Source: Marinilabiliales bacterium
GTDB lineage: Bacteria > Bacteroidota > Bacteroidia > Bacteroidales > DTU049
Assembly (NCBI GenBank): GCA_002869435.1
Contig: PKSX01000126.1
Location: forward strand, 1-43,833
Reading direction: 5' to 3'
Length of the DNA stretch: 43,833 nt
How positions within the stretch are numbered: the stretch's first letter is position 1; every line of letters starts with the position of its first letter. The notes under the pieces were generated by a model. The model was not told the DNA's origin, made no database searches, and worked only from the letters and a program-made list of their open reading frames with translations. A program made the position numbers and the translations under genes. Shown here piece after piece: positions 43,032 to 43,833 of this stretch.

Positions 43032-43833
43032 ATGATTCCGGATATCAGAGAAGACATATTTGCATTGTCCACGGCGCAGGGAACTGGCGCTGTTGCCATT
43101 TTGAGGCTTTCCGGTTCTGATTGTCACAGCAAAGTGCAAAAAATATTCCGGGCGGGCAAGCTCAATGAGAAACCCGCTCATGCACAAATGTATTACGGAG
43201 AAATCTTCTCTGAAGAAGAAATTGTAGATCGGGTTCTTTGTGCTTTCTTCCATAGCCCGAAATCATATACCGGCGAAAATATGGCAGAAATTCATTGCCA
43301 CGGCTCACAGTATATTCTTGACAGAATTATGCAGCTCCTTGTAAGTGCCGGTTTTCGGGCAGCAGAAGCCGGTGAGTTTTCCATGCGCGCATTCATGAAT
43401 GGCAAAATGGACCTCCTGCAGGCAGAAGCCGTGAATGATCTTATTCAAAGCCAGAACAAAGGCAGCCACACCATGGCCATGAAGCAAATGCGTGGTCATT
43501 TCAGCAAAAGACTCAGTGAACTACGGCAGCAACTTATTGATCTTACGACCCTGTTTGAACTGGAACTAGATTTTGCAGAAGAAGATGTAGAATTTGCCGA
43601 TCGTGAATCTATGCTGAATACTGTTTTGGAACTCAAAGCAGAAGTGGATAAACTGGCAGAATCTTTCCGCCTTGGAAATGTTTTAAAACACGGAATTCCG
43701 GTAGCCATAATCGGTGAACCCAACGTGGGAAAGTCTACACTTCTAAATAAACTACTTGGCGAAGAAAGAGCCATTGTAAGCGATATCCCGGGCACCACGC
43801 GTGATAGTATTGAAGACACCATACATCTGGGGC
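43032..43833 (+). CDS. mnmE: tRNA modification GTPase MnmE (5' part, runs off the window)
   Basis: The frame is open from the ATG at 43032 to the end of the window (267 codons). With MnmG, MnmE installs the 5-carboxymethylaminomethyl group on wobble uridine 34. The N-terminal tetrahydrofolate-binding domain is clear ([62 protein letters not shown]). The helical domain and the start of the G domain follow (GEPNVGKST = G1, DIPGTTRD = G2 region). The rest of the G domain and the C-terminal Cys motif lie beyond the window. The ATG is preceded by a CTTTG-like box. Confidence 0.96.
   Translation, partial: MIPDIREDIFALSTAQGTGAVAILRLSGSDCHSKVQKIFRAGKLNEKPAHAQMYYGEIFSEEEIVDRVLCAFFHSPKSYTGENMAEIHCHGSQYILDRIMQLLVSAGFRAAEAGEFSMRAFMNGKMDLLQAEAVNDLIQSQNKGSHTMAMKQMRGHFSKRLSELRQQLIDLTTLFELELDFAEEDVEFADRESMLNTVLELKAEVDKLAESFRLGNVLKHGIPVAIIGEPNVGKSTLLNKLLGEERAIVSDIPGTTRDSIEDTIHLG

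Overview
The window is a stretch of ordinary chromosome from a member of the Bacteroidota, probably near the Bacteroidales/Marinilabiliales. The evidence is two proteins with C-terminal type IX secretion (T9SS) sorting domains, a lipoprotein form of the Omp85 protein TamA (TamL), and many start codons preceded by the phylum-specific promoter (TTTG, about 20 bases, then TAnnTTTG). Shine-Dalgarno sites are largely absent, and degenerate intergenic repeats of a kind common in this phylum are present. No tRNA, rRNA, CRISPR array, transposase or phage gene was seen.

Layout. 1-662: the 3' end of a probable tcdA gene running into a gene-free stretch of degenerate repeats. 663-3418: a divergent AmmeMemoRadiSam pair (radical SAM enzyme, and a Memo-AMMECR1 fusion with a signal peptide). 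3419-6298: sulfate activation operon cysC-cysD-cysN. 6361-9096: a sirtuin, a YjjG-like HAD phosphatase and a T9SS-secreted esterase. 9267-13970: an ABC-F ATPase and a large lamin-tail/Ig-like T9SS protein, converging on a shared terminator. 14054-17447: three tightly coupled genes, namely a decarboxylase-fold protein that has lost its catalytic lysine, a GNAT-like protein, and a radical SAM protein with a SPASM-like tail. 17553-23170: exported hydrolases (C69 dipeptidase with a small thioredoxin-like partner, S41 protease, PBP4-type carboxypeptidase). 23283-25991: ilvE, ftsB/divIC, ppa and a small exported protein. 25995-32433: two very large paralogues joining receiver domains to a PEP-synthase-type ATP-grasp domain. 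32545-36965: a five-gene coupled run (radC, wecB, membrane protein, polysaccharide deacetylase, FemAB/GNAT-like). 37019-41411: upp, a MacB-type permease and tamL. 41566-43833: nhaD and the 5' part of mnmE.

How the genes work together. Most clusters serve the cell envelope: PAPS supply, peptidoglycan trimming, secreted hydrolases, outer-membrane assembly and probable surface-glycan precursors. Two clusters look poorly described. The first is the Lys-less decarboxylase/GNAT/radical SAM trio, which could make or modify a small molecule or peptide. The second is the tandem receiver/ATP-grasp pair, which keeps the ATP-binding half of PEP synthase but lacks its phosphohistidine and PEP domains, so it looks more like a signalling phosphotransfer system than a metabolic enzyme. 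All identifications come from reading motifs; no database search was run.
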